A stretch of DNA of 64,000 nucleotides from Pontibacter ummariensis (GCF_900188175.1 NZ_FZOQ01000022.1:28121-92120), one strand, 5' to 3'; counted from the first letter of the stretch, positions 1 to 8,630 are shown. Notes: generated from the letters alone by a model not told the origin. Program-made: numbers and translations.

Positions 1-165
1 GCTGGCCGCTACTACTGTTACCAATTACTGTACTACGAGTGGTATACTTATGTGCAGCATGCAATAGAGCGGGAGAAGGAGCTGAAGTTGCTAAGTCGTG
101 AACAGAAGATGACCCTTATCAAAAGTGAGAATCCATACTTACGTTTTTTAAAAGTTGATGATTAA
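1..165 (+). CDS. C-terminal 54 residues of an unidentified protein (5' end outside the window)
   Basis: Frame 1 is open from the first base to a TAA at 163-165. The fragment is aromatic and charged: a Tyr-rich start (RYYCYQLLYYEWYTY) followed by a Lys/Glu-rich helix-like stretch, ending FLKVDD. I do not recognise the family. It lies 96 nt upstream of the thiolase on the same strand, so it may belong to the same fatty-acid operon, but the fragment is too short to assign a function. Confidence 0.6.
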   Translation, partial: AGRYYCYQLLYYEWYTYVQHAIEREKELKLLSREQKMTLIKSENPYLRFLKVDD

Positions 166-261
166 ACACATGCTTAACCTCCCAGCCACCAAGATCCTTA
201 CAGGATGACAAAATAGAATAGATAGTAAAGCTGAAGTATAAACTATAAAAAGAGCATCAAA

Positions 262-1440
262 ATGAACAATGCATATATCGTAGCCGGGTTTCGTAGCGCA
301 GTGGGGAAAGCCCCGCGTGGCGTTTTCCGGTTCACAAGACCTGATGACCTGGCTGCTGATGTCATCAAGCACCTCTTGAGTACTGTGCCTGCCCTGGACC
401 CGGAGCGCGTGGACGACCTGATTGTGGGGAACGCTGTGCCGGAGGCAGAGCAAGGCCTGCAGATAGGCCGCATGATCTCGCTGCTGGCCCTGCCTATGTC
501 CGTGTCGGGCATGACCGTGAACCGCTACTGTGGCTCAGGCTTGGAAACTATCGCGTTGGCTGCTAACCGCATCAGCGCCGGGATGGCCGACTGTATCATT
601 GCCGGTGGCGCGGAGTCGATGTCGATGGTGCCGACTGCTGGCTGGAAGACGGCTCCGAACTACCACATCGCGAAAAACAACCCGGACTGGTACCTGAGCA
701 TGGGCTTAACAGCTGAGGCGGTGGCCAACGATTACAATGTTTCACGTGAAGACCAGGATGAGTTCGCGTTAAAGTCGCACCAGAAAGCTTTGAATGCGAT
801 TGAGCAGGGCTACTTTAAAGAGCAGATCGTGCCGATTACGGTAGAGGAGACCTACCTGGATGAGAACGGCAAAAAGAAAACCAGGACTTACGTGGTAGAC
901 ACGGATGAAGGCCCTCGCCCGGATACTTCTCTGGAGAAGCTGGCGAAGTTGAAGCCCGTATTTGCAGCTGGTGGTTCGGTAACCGCTGGTAACTCTTCCC
1001 AGACGTCCGATGGAGCTGCTTTTGTGCTCGTGATGAGCGAGCGTATGGTGAAGGAGCTGAACCTGGAGCCAATCGCCCGACTGGTAAGTTATGCCACGGG
1101 TGGCGTGGATCCCCGCATTATGGGCATGGGACCGATTGCGGCAGTGCCGAAAGCCCTGAAAATGGCCGGTATGACCTTAAACGATATTGACCTGATTGAG
1201 ATGAATGAAGCTTTTGCCGCCCAGTCGCTTGCTGTAATGCGCCACCTGGACTTCGACCCTGATAAGCTCAATGTTAGTGGCGGCGCTATTGCATTAGGCC
1301 ATCCGCTTGGTTGTACAGGTACCAAACTAAGCGTACAGCAGTTCCATGAACTGCGTCGCCTTGGCAAGAAGTATGGCCTTGTTACAGCCTGTGTAGGAGG
1401 TGGCCAAGGAGTGGCAGGAGTCTACGAACTACTAAGGTAA
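262..1440 (+). CDS. fadA: acetyl-CoA C-acyltransferase (thiolase)
   Basis: A 392-residue thiolase, the normal family length. It catalyses the last step of beta-oxidation, thiolytic cleavage of 3-ketoacyl-CoA, in the cytoplasm. Visible motifs are the nucleophile region NRYCGSGLET with Cys90, the NEAFAAQ motif, GGAIALGHPLGCTG with the catalytic His at about 347, and the C-terminal CVGGGQG with the second Cys at about 377. The ATG at 262 gives a standard N-terminus (MNNAYIVAGFRSAVGKA). An acyl-CoA dehydrogenase lies downstream on the same strand, which supports a fatty-acid degradation role; an S23-type gene sits between the two. A biosynthetic thiolase is less likely because of this neighbour. 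Confidence 0.93.
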   Translation: MNNAYIVAGFRSAVGKAPRGVFRFTRPDDLAADVIKHLLSTVPALDPERVDDLIVGNAVPEAEQGLQIGRMISLLALPMSVSGMTVNRYCGSGLETIALAANRISAGMADCIIAGGAESMSMVPTAGWKTAPNYHIAKNNPDWYLSMGLTAEAVANDYNVSREDQDEFALKSHQKALNAIEQGYFKEQIVPITVEETYLDENGKKKTRTYVVDTDEGPRPDTSLEKLAKLKPVFAAGGSVTAGNSSQTSDGAAFVLVMSERMVKELNLEPIARLVSYATGGVDPRIMGMGPIAAVPKALKMAGMTLNDIDLIEMNEAFAAQSLAVMRHLDFDPDKLNVSGGAIALGHPLGCTGTKLSVQQFHELRRLGKKYGLVTACVGGGQGVAGVYELLR

Positions 1441-1447
1441 CCCTTTT

Positions 1448-1471
1448 GACAAAGGAAGAAGGACAAAGGAC
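1448..1471 (+). repeat. left flank of the S23-type gene: tandem GACAAAGGA units
   Basis: GACAAAGGA occurs at 1448-1456 and again at 1462-1470. The second copy extends to GACAAAGGAC (1462-1471), which is the exact reverse complement of GTCCTTTGTC at 1881-1890 on the far side of the four-helix-bundle gene. The gene is therefore bracketed by inverted repeats. Confidence 0.6.
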
Positions 1472-1486
1472 GAAGGATTTAAACAC

Positions 1487-1843
1487 GTGACACACAACTT
1501 CAGAGAGCTAGTAGTATGGAAAGAGGCTATTCAGTTAGCCAAAGAAGTACATGAGCGTACTTCTGCTTTCCCCGCTTCTGAAAAGTTTGGCCTCACGTCA
1601 CAGATAAATCGAGCTGTTGTTTCTGTTCCTTCTAACATCGCAGAAGGTTCTGGTAGAAGTACTAATAAAGACTTCCGGAACTTCTTGGGCTTTGCTTTGG
1701 GCTCGTCTTATGAACTTGAAACACAGCTCTTATTAGCCAAGGAGTTTGGTTACTTGCCTGAGAAGCAGTTTGAAGTTCTACTAGCAAGGTTAATAACCCT
1801 ACAGAAGAAGATAAGTAGCCTAAAGAATAAATTAACAGATTGA
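1487..1843 (+). CDS. four helix bundle protein, S23 / 23S rRNA intervening-sequence protein family
   Basis: 118 residues from a GTG start. The sequence matches the S23/IVP four-helix-bundle family: an N-terminal FRELVVWKEAIQLAKEV, a central SVPSNIAEGSGR motif, then FLGFALGSSYELETQL and a Lys-rich last helix. Family members were first seen inside 23S rRNA intervening sequences and are homologous to the Avd accessory protein of diversity-generating retroelements; most free-standing copies have no known function. No reverse transcriptase or template repeat is visible here. The gene separates thiolase from acyl-CoA dehydrogenase and is bounded by inverted GACAAAGGAC repeats, which suggests that it arrived as a discrete insertion. 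Start choice is uncertain because no ATG is available. Confidence 0.85.
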   Translation: MTHNFRELVVWKEAIQLAKEVHERTSAFPASEKFGLTSQINRAVVSVPSNIAEGSGRSTNKDFRNFLGFALGSSYELETQLLLAKEFGYLPEKQFEVLLARLITLQKKISSLKNKLTD

Positions 1844-1862
1844 GAAAACAGTATGAATCGTG

Positions 1863-1892
1863 AAGACAAAGAAGTCTTTTGTCCTTTGTCTT
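1863..1892 (+). repeat. right flank of the S23-type gene: inverted repeat and hairpin
   Basis: AAGACAAAG (1863-1871) is the reverse complement of CTTTGTCTT (1884-1892), so this flank can form its own hairpin. GTCCTTTGTC (1881-1890) is also the inverted partner of GACAAAGGAC at 1462-1471. The repeat lies just upstream of the acyl-CoA dehydrogenase start and lengthens the apparent open frame of that gene to 1860. Confidence 0.6.
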
Positions 1893-1913
1893 TCATCTAA
1901 AAGTCTAAAAACC

Positions 1914-3713
1914 ATGGCAAACGAAACAGAAAATAAAACTACTACCATTAAAGGTGGGGAGTTTCTGATAAAGGAAACAGACCCGCAGGATGTGTTTACC
2001 CCTGCTGATTTTAGCGAAGAGCAGCGCATGATGGCTCAGACCTGTCTGGACTTTGTGCGGGATGAAGTAAACCCTTTGCTTGACCGGTTGGATGCTCATG
2101 AAGAAGGCCTGATGGAGAACCTGATGAAGAAAGCAGGTGAACTGGGGCTTTTTGCAGTGTCTGCCCCAGAGCAGTACGGGGGGCTGAACATGGACTTCAA
2201 CACCTCGCTGTTAGTGACAGAATCTGTAGGAGGGGGGCATTCCTTCCCGGTGGCTTTTGCCGCGCATACGGGTATTGGCACCCTGCCCATCCTTTACTTC
2301 GGTACAGATGAGCAAAAGCAGAAATACATCCCGAAGCTGGTGAGTGGCGAATGGATGTCGGCTTACTGTTTGACCGAGCCAGGTTCTGGCTCAGATGCCT
2401 TGGCTGCTAAGACAAAAGCTGTCCTGAATGAGGCAGGCACGCACTACATCCTGAACGGCCAGAAAATGTGGATCACTAACGCTGGCTTTGCTGATGTGTT
2501 CGTGGTGTTTGCGCAAGTGGACGGAGACAAGTTTACGGGCTTTATTGTAGAGCGCGGCTTTCCTGGTGTAAGCCTTGGCAACGAAGAGCACAAGATGGGC
2601 ATCAAAGGTTCTTCTACCCGCCAGGTATTCTTTGAAGACTGCCAGGTGCCTAAGGAGAACGTGCTGGGCGAGATTGGCAAAGGTCACCTGATCGCCTTTA
2701 ACATCCTGAACATTGGCCGTATCAAGTTAGGAGCTGCTACCTTGGGAGCCTCTAAGAAAGTAGCCAACCTATCGGTAAAATATGCGAATGAGCGTCACCA
2801 GTTCAACCTCCCTATCTCTAAGTTCGGAGCTATCCGTCATAAACTGGCCGAGCAGGCTATCCGCATTTACGCGGTAGAGTCGGCCTTGTACCGTTGCGGT
2901 ATGGACATTTACCGAAAAGAGCAGGAGCTAATGGCTGCCGGTAACGATGAGAATGAGGCACTGCTGGGTGCTGCACGTGAATTTGCCGTGGAGTGCGCCA
3001 TGCTGAAGGTAGAAGGCTCTGAAGTGCTGGACTATGTAGTGGACGAAGGGGTGCAGATTTATGGTGGTTACGGCTTCTCAGCCGACTATCCTATGGACCG
3101 CGCTTACCGTGACTCTCGTATCAACCGCATTTTTGAGGGAACTAATGAGATCAACCGCATGCTAACCGTGGACATGATCCTGAAGAAGGCCATGAAAGGG
3201 GAGCTAGACTTGATGGGGCCAGCCCAATCAGTACAGCAGGAATTGATGGCTATACCGGACTTTGGTGCCGGGGAGGAAGAAGGCTTGTTTACGGCAGAGC
3301 ATAAGTACATTAAGAACCTGAAGAAAGCTATTCTGATGGTGGCTGGTACTGCTGTGCAGAAGTATATGAACTCCTTAGCTAAGGAGCAGGAGATTCTGAT
3401 GAACATTGCGGACATGGCAATCAAAACGTATGTGGCAGAGTCTACATTGCTACGGGTAGAGAAGCTGGTAAGCCAAAGAGGCGAAGAGGCTGTAGCGAAT
3501 GAAATAGACATTGTGCGTGTAACAGTGAACGATGCGGTTGACATAGCTTTTAAGGCTGGTAAAGAAGCAATCGCTGCCATGACAGAAGGAGATGAGCAAC
3601 GCTTGCTATTTATGGGCCTGAAGCGTTTTACGAAAAAAGACCTCTACAACACAAAAGAGGCGCGCAGACGAATTGCTGCCGCCATGATTGAGGCAGATGA
3701 ATTTGTGTATTGA
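1914..3713 (+). CDS. acyl-CoA dehydrogenase, long VLCAD-like form
   Basis: 599 residues from ATG 1914 (MANETENKTT). The frame stays open to 1860, but those 18 codons are encoded by the flanking repeat and look non-coding. It is an FAD-dependent dehydrogenase that introduces the 2,3-trans double bond into acyl-CoA in the first step of beta-oxidation. Visible motifs are YCLTEPGSGSDA (about residues 151-162), MWITNAGFADVF, and IYGGYGFSADYPMDRAYRDS followed by IFEGTNEINR, whose Glu (about 408) aligns with the VLCAD catalytic base. About 170 extra C-terminal residues follow, as in VLCAD-type enzymes. It probably works with the upstream thiolase. A strong terminator follows at 3736. Confidence 0.92.
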   Translation: MANETENKTTTIKGGEFLIKETDPQDVFTPADFSEEQRMMAQTCLDFVRDEVNPLLDRLDAHEEGLMENLMKKAGELGLFAVSAPEQYGGLNMDFNTSLLVTESVGGGHSFPVAFAAHTGIGTLPILYFGTDEQKQKYIPKLVSGEWMSAYCLTEPGSGSDALAAKTKAVLNEAGTHYILNGQKMWITNAGFADVFVVFAQVDGDKFTGFIVERGFPGVSLGNEEHKMGIKGSSTRQVFFEDCQVPKENVLGEIGKGHLIAFNILNIGRIKLGAATLGASKKVANLSVKYANERHQFNLPISKFGAIRHKLAEQAIRIYAVESALYRCGMDIYRKEQELMAAGNDENEALLGAAREFAVECAMLKVEGSEVLDYVVDEGVQIYGGYGFSADYPMDRAYRDSRINRIFEGTNEINRMLTVDMILKKAMKGELDLMGPAQSVQQELMAIPDFGAGEEEGLFTAEHKYIKNLKKAILMVAGTAVQKYMNSLAKEQEILMNIADMAIKTYVAESTLLRVEKLVSQRGEEAVANEIDIVRVTVNDAVDIAFKAGKEAIAAMTEGDEQRLLFMGLKRFTKKDLYNTKEARRRIAAAMIEADEFVY

Positions 3714-3735
3714 TTTCTGACCATTTTTATACTTG

Positions 3736-3771
3736 AAGAGGCCAGCTCCATAGGAGCTGGCCTCTTTTTTT
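3736..3771 (+). terminator. intrinsic terminator after the acyl-CoA dehydrogenase
   Basis: Perfect 14-bp stem (AAGAGGCCAGCTCC, 3736-3749, with its complement at 3753-3766), a 3-nt loop and a T run. It closes the beta-oxidation operon. Confidence 0.9.
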
Positions 3772-3924
3772 GTCGAGTAGCTTTCGAATGAACCTGGGCT
3801 GGTGTTTAGTCAGGCGAATGAAAAGTAATGAAAGTATTAGCGTACAGCTATTGTTTCGCGTGGAACTATGGGACACCCTCAAAGCTGAAAGGCAGTAGGG
3901 GCTAGCTTAGCTACCGGAGGCATC

Positions 3925-4307
3925 TTACAAAACACTTATCGGCTGTTTGTGCTCGTCTATTGCTACAAAGGTAAAGGTCCCATTTACCGCTTTCAGGCGA
4001 GTGTCGGAGTACATTTCCTCAATGTAAATCTCCACTTGTACTTTCAGGCTTTTATTACCTACACTAGTTACCCGTCCGATCAACTCCACAATGGTTCCTG
4101 CCGGAATCGGTTGTGTAAAGTCAATCCTGTCTGATGATACCGTCACTACTCTCTTGCGGCAGAAGCGGATAGCTGTAATAAATGCAACCTCGTCCATCAG
4201 CTGCATTGCCGTGCCACCAAAAAGGGTGTCATAGGATTGGTAGTGTTGGGAAATACGGCTTTGAAAATACGGGTTTCGGATTGCGCTATGCGTTCTTGTA
4301 AGTTCAT
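3925..4307 (-). pseudogene. acyl-CoA thioesterase (hotdog fold) interrupted by a 1-nt frameshift
   Basis: Most of a hotdog-fold acyl-CoA thioesterase is present: YDTLFGGTAMQLMDEVAFIT, then SSDRIDFTQPIPAG and KVQVEIYIEE. That frame reads upstream into an implausible N-terminus. The next frame, from ATG at 4307, encodes the expected family start (MNLQERIAQSETRIFKAVFP, then NTTN). The two halves join at NTTN/YDTLFGG, where AATCCTATG (minus strand, about 4232-4240) is one base short of an Asn-His-Tyr-Asp reading. Restoring one base gives exactly 127 residues. Thioesterases of this kind hydrolyse acyl-CoA, which fits the nearby beta-oxidation genes. Either the gene is freshly inactivated or there is an assembly error at about 4234. 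Confidence 0.8.
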
Positions 4308-4439
4308 GAGTATGGTTGTGTGCAAGGAACTTTTGAAGCAAGCCGAGGTGCTGTGTATTACGGCTACCATAGTTCCTATAGATGTAATGCTTTTAACAGG
4401 TTGGGGAGAAAGGAGAGCAGTAAGCGCTCTGAAGTAAAA

Positions 4440-6539
4440 TTAGCTAATTCTGCTCCAGTTTACCGTATTCGCGCTCAGCGATTGTATATGGCGACGGATA
4501 TTAGCATTCTGCGGCTGTTCCAGCTGTGGGTCCTCCTGTAGCGTGCGTTGCGCCGCTGCCCGAGCCTCCTGCAGTATGGGAGCGTCTTTAGCAAGATCGG
4601 CAATAAGTAGGTCCAGCACACCGCTCTGCTGCGTGCCCATCAGGTCGCCCGGACCGCGGAGCTTCAGGTCGATATCGGCAATCTCAAAGCCATTGTTGGT
4701 CCGTACCATGGTCTCCAGGCGCGTTTTACTGTCTTTGCTCAGCTTATAGCCTGTCATCAGGATACAATAACTTTGCTCGGCTCCACGACCCACGCGGCCA
4801 CGCAGCTGGTGCAACTGAGAAAGACCGAAACGTTCCGCGCTCTCGATCACCATTACCGAAGCATTTGGCACGTTTACGCCTACCTCAATCACCGTAGTGG
4901 CAACCATAATCTGCGTTTCGTGTTTCACAAAGCGCTGCATCTCGTAGTCTTTGTCCTGGGCTTTCATCTTGCCATGTACCATGCTCACCTTAAACTCCGG
5001 AAAGGCTCGCTTCACGCTCTCGTAGCCATCCATCAGGTCCTTGTAGTTTTCCATCTGCTCAGACTCTTCTATCAGCGGATACACGATGTACACTTGCCTG
5101 CCCAGCTTTATCTGGTCGCGTATGAACTGAAACACACGCAGGCGATGACTATCAAAGCGGTGTACGGTTACGATTTCTTTACGGCCAGCTGGCAATTCAT
5201 CGATCACCGACACATCCAGATCGCCATACAGCGTCATAGCCAGTGTGCGGGGGATAGGGGTGGCCGTCATTACCAGTACGTGCGGGATAATGCGCGGATT
5301 TTTGCGCCAGAGCTTAGAGCGTTGCTCCACACCGAAGCGGTGCTGCTCATCCACGATGCACAGGCCCAGGTTCTGAAACTGTACCACGTCCTCCAGCAGG
5401 GCATGCGTGCCCACAATCATTTTCATCTCGCCGGAGCGCAACTGCTCGTGCAGTACTCTGCGCTCGCTGGCTTTTGTCGAGCCGGTTAGCTTCCCCAGGT
5501 TAATGCCTAGCCTGTCTGCAAATTGCTTCAGACCCACATAATGCTGGTCAGCCAGGATCTCGGTAGGGGCCATGAGTACGGATTGTGCGCCATTATCGGC
5601 GGCGATCAGCATGGTGATAAAGGCCACAATGGTCTTGCCCGAGCCCACATCGCCCTGCAGCAGGCGGTTCATCTGCTTTCCGGAAGTTAAGTCTCCATAA
5701 ATCTCCTTCACTACGCGCTTCTGGGCGTTAGTCAGATCGAAGGCCATATGGTTTTTGTAAAACTCAGTAAGGGTAGGCACCTGGGTAAACACCTGCCCCT
5801 GCAGATCGGCCTTGCGTACCACTTTCTGGCGGAACAGGCGCAGCTGTATGTAATAAAGCTCCTCAAACTTGAGCCTGAACTTGGCCGCGTTATACTTCTC
5901 TACTGATTCCGGGAAATGTATATTTCGGTAGGCACTGGCTTTGTCTGTCAGGCGGTACTGGTCGATCAGGTCCGGCGAGAGCGACTCCTGTACCTGTGGA
6001 AGGGCCACCTTTAGCAGGTACTCCATCATTTTACTGATCACCTTGCTATCGATGCGATGGGCTTTGAGCTTTTCAGTGGTATGGTACACGGGCTGCAGAA
6101 AAGAGGTCGTTTGTTTCTCCTCAGCCAGTTCTTCCAGTTCGGGGTGCGCCATGTTGAACTTGCCGTTGAATGCTGTAGGCTTGCCAAACACGATGTAGTC
6201 GGTATGGTTTTTCAGCGTTTTTTGCATCCATTTCACCCCTTTAAACCACACCAGTTCCAGCTGATCGCCGTTCTCATCCACCAAAGTGGCTGCCAAGCGC
6301 TGTTTTCGGCCTTCGCCCAATAGCTCTTTCCCCCTTATACGACCGCGCACCTGCACATAAGGCATGCTCTCGTCCAGCTCGGCCACTTTATAGAACTGGG
6401 TGCGGTCGAGGTAGCGGAAAGGGTAGTGCTGGATAAGGTCGCCGTAGGTGAAGATGTTGAGTTCTTTCTGCAACAGCTCCGCCCGCATCGGTCCTACACC
6501 TTTCAGGAATTCTATTTTTGTGCTGAAAAAGTTGCTCAA
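4440..6539 (-). CDS. recG: ATP-dependent DNA helicase RecG
   Basis: 699 residues if started at TTG 6539 (MSNFFSTKIEFLKGVGP). The frame extends to another TTG at 6596, but the extra 19 residues are hydrophobic, overlap the tail of the preceding terminator and look non-coding. RecG is a superfamily 2 helicase that regresses stalled replication forks and processes recombination intermediates. Visible features are the N-terminal wedge (OB-fold) domain, Walker A LLQGDVGSGKTIVAF, the DEQH box in CIVDEQHRFGVEQ, VMTATPIPRTLAMT, and the C-terminal QLRGRVGRGAEQSYC. Length is usual for the family. Both neighbours are on the same strand, but a terminator separates it from gldD, so it is probably transcribed independently. 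Confidence 0.94.
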   Translation of the reverse strand: MSNFFSTKIEFLKGVGPMRAELLQKELNIFTYGDLIQHYPFRYLDRTQFYKVAELDESMPYVQVRGRIRGKELLGEGRKQRLAATLVDENGDQLELVWFKGVKWMQKTLKNHTDYIVFGKPTAFNGKFNMAHPELEELAEEKQTTSFLQPVYHTTEKLKAHRIDSKVISKMMEYLLKVALPQVQESLSPDLIDQYRLTDKASAYRNIHFPESVEKYNAAKFRLKFEELYYIQLRLFRQKVVRKADLQGQVFTQVPTLTEFYKNHMAFDLTNAQKRVVKEIYGDLTSGKQMNRLLQGDVGSGKTIVAFITMLIAADNGAQSVLMAPTEILADQHYVGLKQFADRLGINLGKLTGSTKASERRVLHEQLRSGEMKMIVGTHALLEDVVQFQNLGLCIVDEQHRFGVEQRSKLWRKNPRIIPHVLVMTATPIPRTLAMTLYGDLDVSVIDELPAGRKEIVTVHRFDSHRLRVFQFIRDQIKLGRQVYIVYPLIEESEQMENYKDLMDGYESVKRAFPEFKVSMVHGKMKAQDKDYEMQRFVKHETQIMVATTVIEVGVNVPNASVMVIESAERFGLSQLHQLRGRVGRGAEQSYCILMTGYKLSKDSKTRLETMVRTNNGFEIADIDLKLRGPGDLMGTQQSGVLDLLIADLAKDAPILQEARAAAQRTLQEDPQLEQPQNANIRRHIQSLSANTVNWSRIS

Positions 6540-6597
6540 GGCCTTTGGCTCGCTCTCGGTGTTAAAGGTGAAAGTATAGAATACAAAAATAAACAAA

Positions 6598-6628
6598 AGC
6601 CCCGACAGGTGTAAGTGCTGGCGGGGCT
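6598..6628 (-). terminator. intrinsic terminator after gldD
   Basis: On the minus strand AGCCCCG (6628-6622) pairs with CGGGGCT (6604-6598), with an inner CAG/CTG pair, and is followed by a T-rich tract (6597-6585). It ends the ssb-gldE-gldD transcript. Confidence 0.8.
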
Positions 6629-6650
6629 CTATACTTGATGTAAGTGGCTT

Positions 6651-7274
6651 CTACTGTTGATTTTTCCAGTCCAGCGTATTCAGCATGTGGATAATATCTT
6701 TCTTTACGAACTCAATGACCGGAGCCAGGGAATCGTTTTGTGTGGCGGTCCGGAAGTACAGGGCGCCACGCAGGAAATGCTCCGTAGAGTCCGTAACATA
6801 AAACTGAAACTGGCTGGGCACCTCTCCCTCCAGTTCAAACACAGAGGCCACATCTCCGTTTGGCGTTCTTACCTCGGCCTCTTCAATGGCATAAGCCTTT
6901 ATCTGATGCTTGGCTGTTAGCTTACGGGCATCCTCAATCAGGTCGTTCAGCTTTTCCTCGCTGTTATCCAGCCCGATGTAGGTTATTTGAACGTTAGCGC
7001 CTAGCTTGGGGTAGATCACGTTAATCCAGTGCGGCTGGGCAATACCGGAAGAGTCGGGCCGGATCTTAGCATGCTCCGAGTACTCAAACACGTAAGGGTG
7101 CTGCTCTTGCAGCGGCTGGTACGTTTGGCTTGGCAAATCGATGCGGTTATAACCTTTTGGCTTTGGGGTGTAGTCTGCACCGCCACAGGCTACCACACTG
7201 GCAGCTAGGCCAAACCATAGGAACAACTTTAGCTTAGCTAACTTTGTGGTAGTGTTCTTTTTTGCTTGCGACAT
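6651..7274 (-). CDS. gldD: gliding motility lipoprotein GldD
   Basis: 207 residues with an N-terminal membrane-targeting segment and a lipobox (SVVAC, Cys30). The mature part starts with the GldD-like PKPKGYNRIDLPSQTYQPL. GldD is required for gliding and type IX secretion in flavobacteria, though its biochemical role is unknown. The gene follows gldE directly and its only ATG lies inside the gldE frame, giving a 41-nt overlap and suggesting coupled translation. The ssb-gldE-gldD order is conserved in Bacteroidota, which strengthens the call. Confidence 0.92.
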   Translation of the reverse strand: MSQAKKNTTTKLAKLKLFLWFGLAASVVACGGADYTPKPKGYNRIDLPSQTYQPLQEQHPYVFEYSEHAKIRPDSSGIAQPHWINVIYPKLGANVQITYIGLDNSEEKLNDLIEDARKLTAKHQIKAYAIEEAEVRTPNGDVASVFELEGEVPSQFQFYVTDSTEHFLRGALYFRTATQNDSLAPVIEFVKKDIIHMLNTLDWKNQQ

Positions 7275-8604
7275 TAATTTTAACTCGTTTTATACGCTTC
7301 GGGTCCGCTGACTCTACCGTAAAGTGGAAGCGGTCGAAAGCGACTTCTTCGCCCACCCGCGGAATCCGGGAGAACAGAGCAAGCATCAGGCCAGCAATGG
7401 TTTCGTTTTCACCCTTCACTTCGTCAAAGGCATCAAAAGAGATCTCTGCTACCTTACAGAAGTCGTGCAGGGAGGTCTTGCCGTCAAAGATAAAGGTACT
7501 TTCGTCTAGTTGCGAGTAAATGATATCGTCATCCTCGTCGAACTCATCGTTAATTTCGCCTAAAATCTCTTCTACAATATCCTCCAGGGTAAGCAAACCG
7601 GCAGTGGTACCGTACTCGTTCACTACGATAGCCATGTGCACGTGCTTTTCCTTGATGTCTTCGAAAAGGTCGGAGATGCGCTTTGTCTCCGGCACAAACA
7701 CGGCGGGGCGTACCAGCTCCTGCCATCTGAAATCAGCCCCCTGATTCAGGTAGGGGAGCAGGTCCTTCACGTAAAGGATACCTTCTATCTTGTCTGTGCT
7801 TTCTGTATAGACCGGTACGCGCGAGTAGTTCCACTCCACAATCTGAGGGAGCAGTTCAGGGAGGGTCGCTTTTAAGTTAAAAGCGGCAATATCCACGCGC
7901 GGACGCATGATCTGCTTTACCGTGATAGAACCAAAGTTAACCACTCCGCGCAGAATCTTCCGTTCCTCCGGAGAGGTTTCCTCATTTTTAAGGGCTACGT
8001 CCAGGCTGTGGTGCAACTCTTCAATGGTATGGTTGTAGCCTCTCGCCATGTAATGCTTCTCAATATAGCTGCTGATAAACAAGAGCAGCGATGAGAGGGG
8101 CTTTATGACCGGTTCGAGGAAGGCAAGAATGGCCACCGTACGCCGGGCAATGCTAAGGCGACGCTTCTGCACGTACACTTTCGGCAGCACCTCTCCACAG
8201 AACACAATAAAGAAGGTGGCAAAAAGCATACAGGCGAGCATGGCTCCTGCAGGCAGGGTCATGGTACCAAACACTTGCCAGGCCACATAGGCAAACAACG
8301 TGATGATGCTCACATTGATGCCATTGTTTACGACAAGGATGGTGGTTAAAAGCTTGCGAGGGTCCTGCAAGAGCTGATAAACGCGCCGCTCCGTAGGCGA
8401 CTGGCTTTTTTTGCACTGCTCTAGCTCTTGCTCAGAGAGGGAGAAGTAAGCTGCCTCCGCCCCCGAGGTGAGGGCAGAGAGCAGCAGTAAGATAAAACCA
8501 GCAAGTATTGCTGCGATGTATTCAAACCTGAGTTGTGTGAGTGAACTCTGTAGTAATTGAAGTAAACTATAACTCAGGGGGTCTCCGGAATCTGTACTTT
8601 CCAA
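7234..8604 (-). CDS. gldE: gliding motility-associated protein GldE (CNNM/CorC-type membrane protein)
   Basis: 456 residues from a TTG start 26 nt after the ssb stop; no ATG is available, and MESTDSGDPLS resembles known GldE starts. Layout: several N-terminal membrane segments of the CNNM/DUF21 type (residues about 30-190), a CBS pair (about 205-330, including IMRPRVDI and VVNEYGTTAGLLTLEDIVEE), then a C-terminal CorC/HlyC domain. The family includes Mg2+/Co2+ transport-related proteins; GldE itself supports GldD function in gliding. The position between ssb and gldD separates it from generic haemolysin-like paralogues. Confidence 0.9.
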   Translation of the reverse strand: MESTDSGDPLSYSLLQLLQSSLTQLRFEYIAAILAGFILLLLSALTSGAEAAYFSLSEQELEQCKKSQSPTERRVYQLLQDPRKLLTTILVVNNGINVSIITLFAYVAWQVFGTMTLPAGAMLACMLFATFFIVFCGEVLPKVYVQKRRLSIARRTVAILAFLEPVIKPLSSLLLFISSYIEKHYMARGYNHTIEELHHSLDVALKNEETSPEERKILRGVVNFGSITVKQIMRPRVDIAAFNLKATLPELLPQIVEWNYSRVPVYTESTDKIEGILYVKDLLPYLNQGADFRWQELVRPAVFVPETKRISDLFEDIKEKHVHMAIVVNEYGTTAGLLTLEDIVEEILGEINDEFDEDDDIIYSQLDESTFIFDGKTSLHDFCKVAEISFDAFDEVKGENETIAGLMLALFSRIPRVGEEVAFDRFHFTVESADPKRIKRVKINVASKKEHYHKVS

Positions 8605-8630
8605 GATTGTTCAGTTTAGTGAAACATAGG

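Noticed and set aside
1487..1843. Diversity-generating retroelement containing the S23/Avd-like gene
   Set aside because: No reverse transcriptase and no template/variable repeat pair is present nearby.
1860..1913. Upstream extension of the acyl-CoA dehydrogenase
   Set aside because: These 18 codons are encoded by the inverted-repeat flank; MANETENKTT at 1914 is the family-like start.
4773..5489. 238-codon plus-strand frame
   Set aside because: Antisense to recG motifs; composition is typical of a shadow frame.
7234..8604. Haemolysin/toxin function for the CBS-CorC membrane protein
   Set aside because: The conserved ssb-gldE-gldD setting identifies GldE; the haemolysin label for this family is historical.
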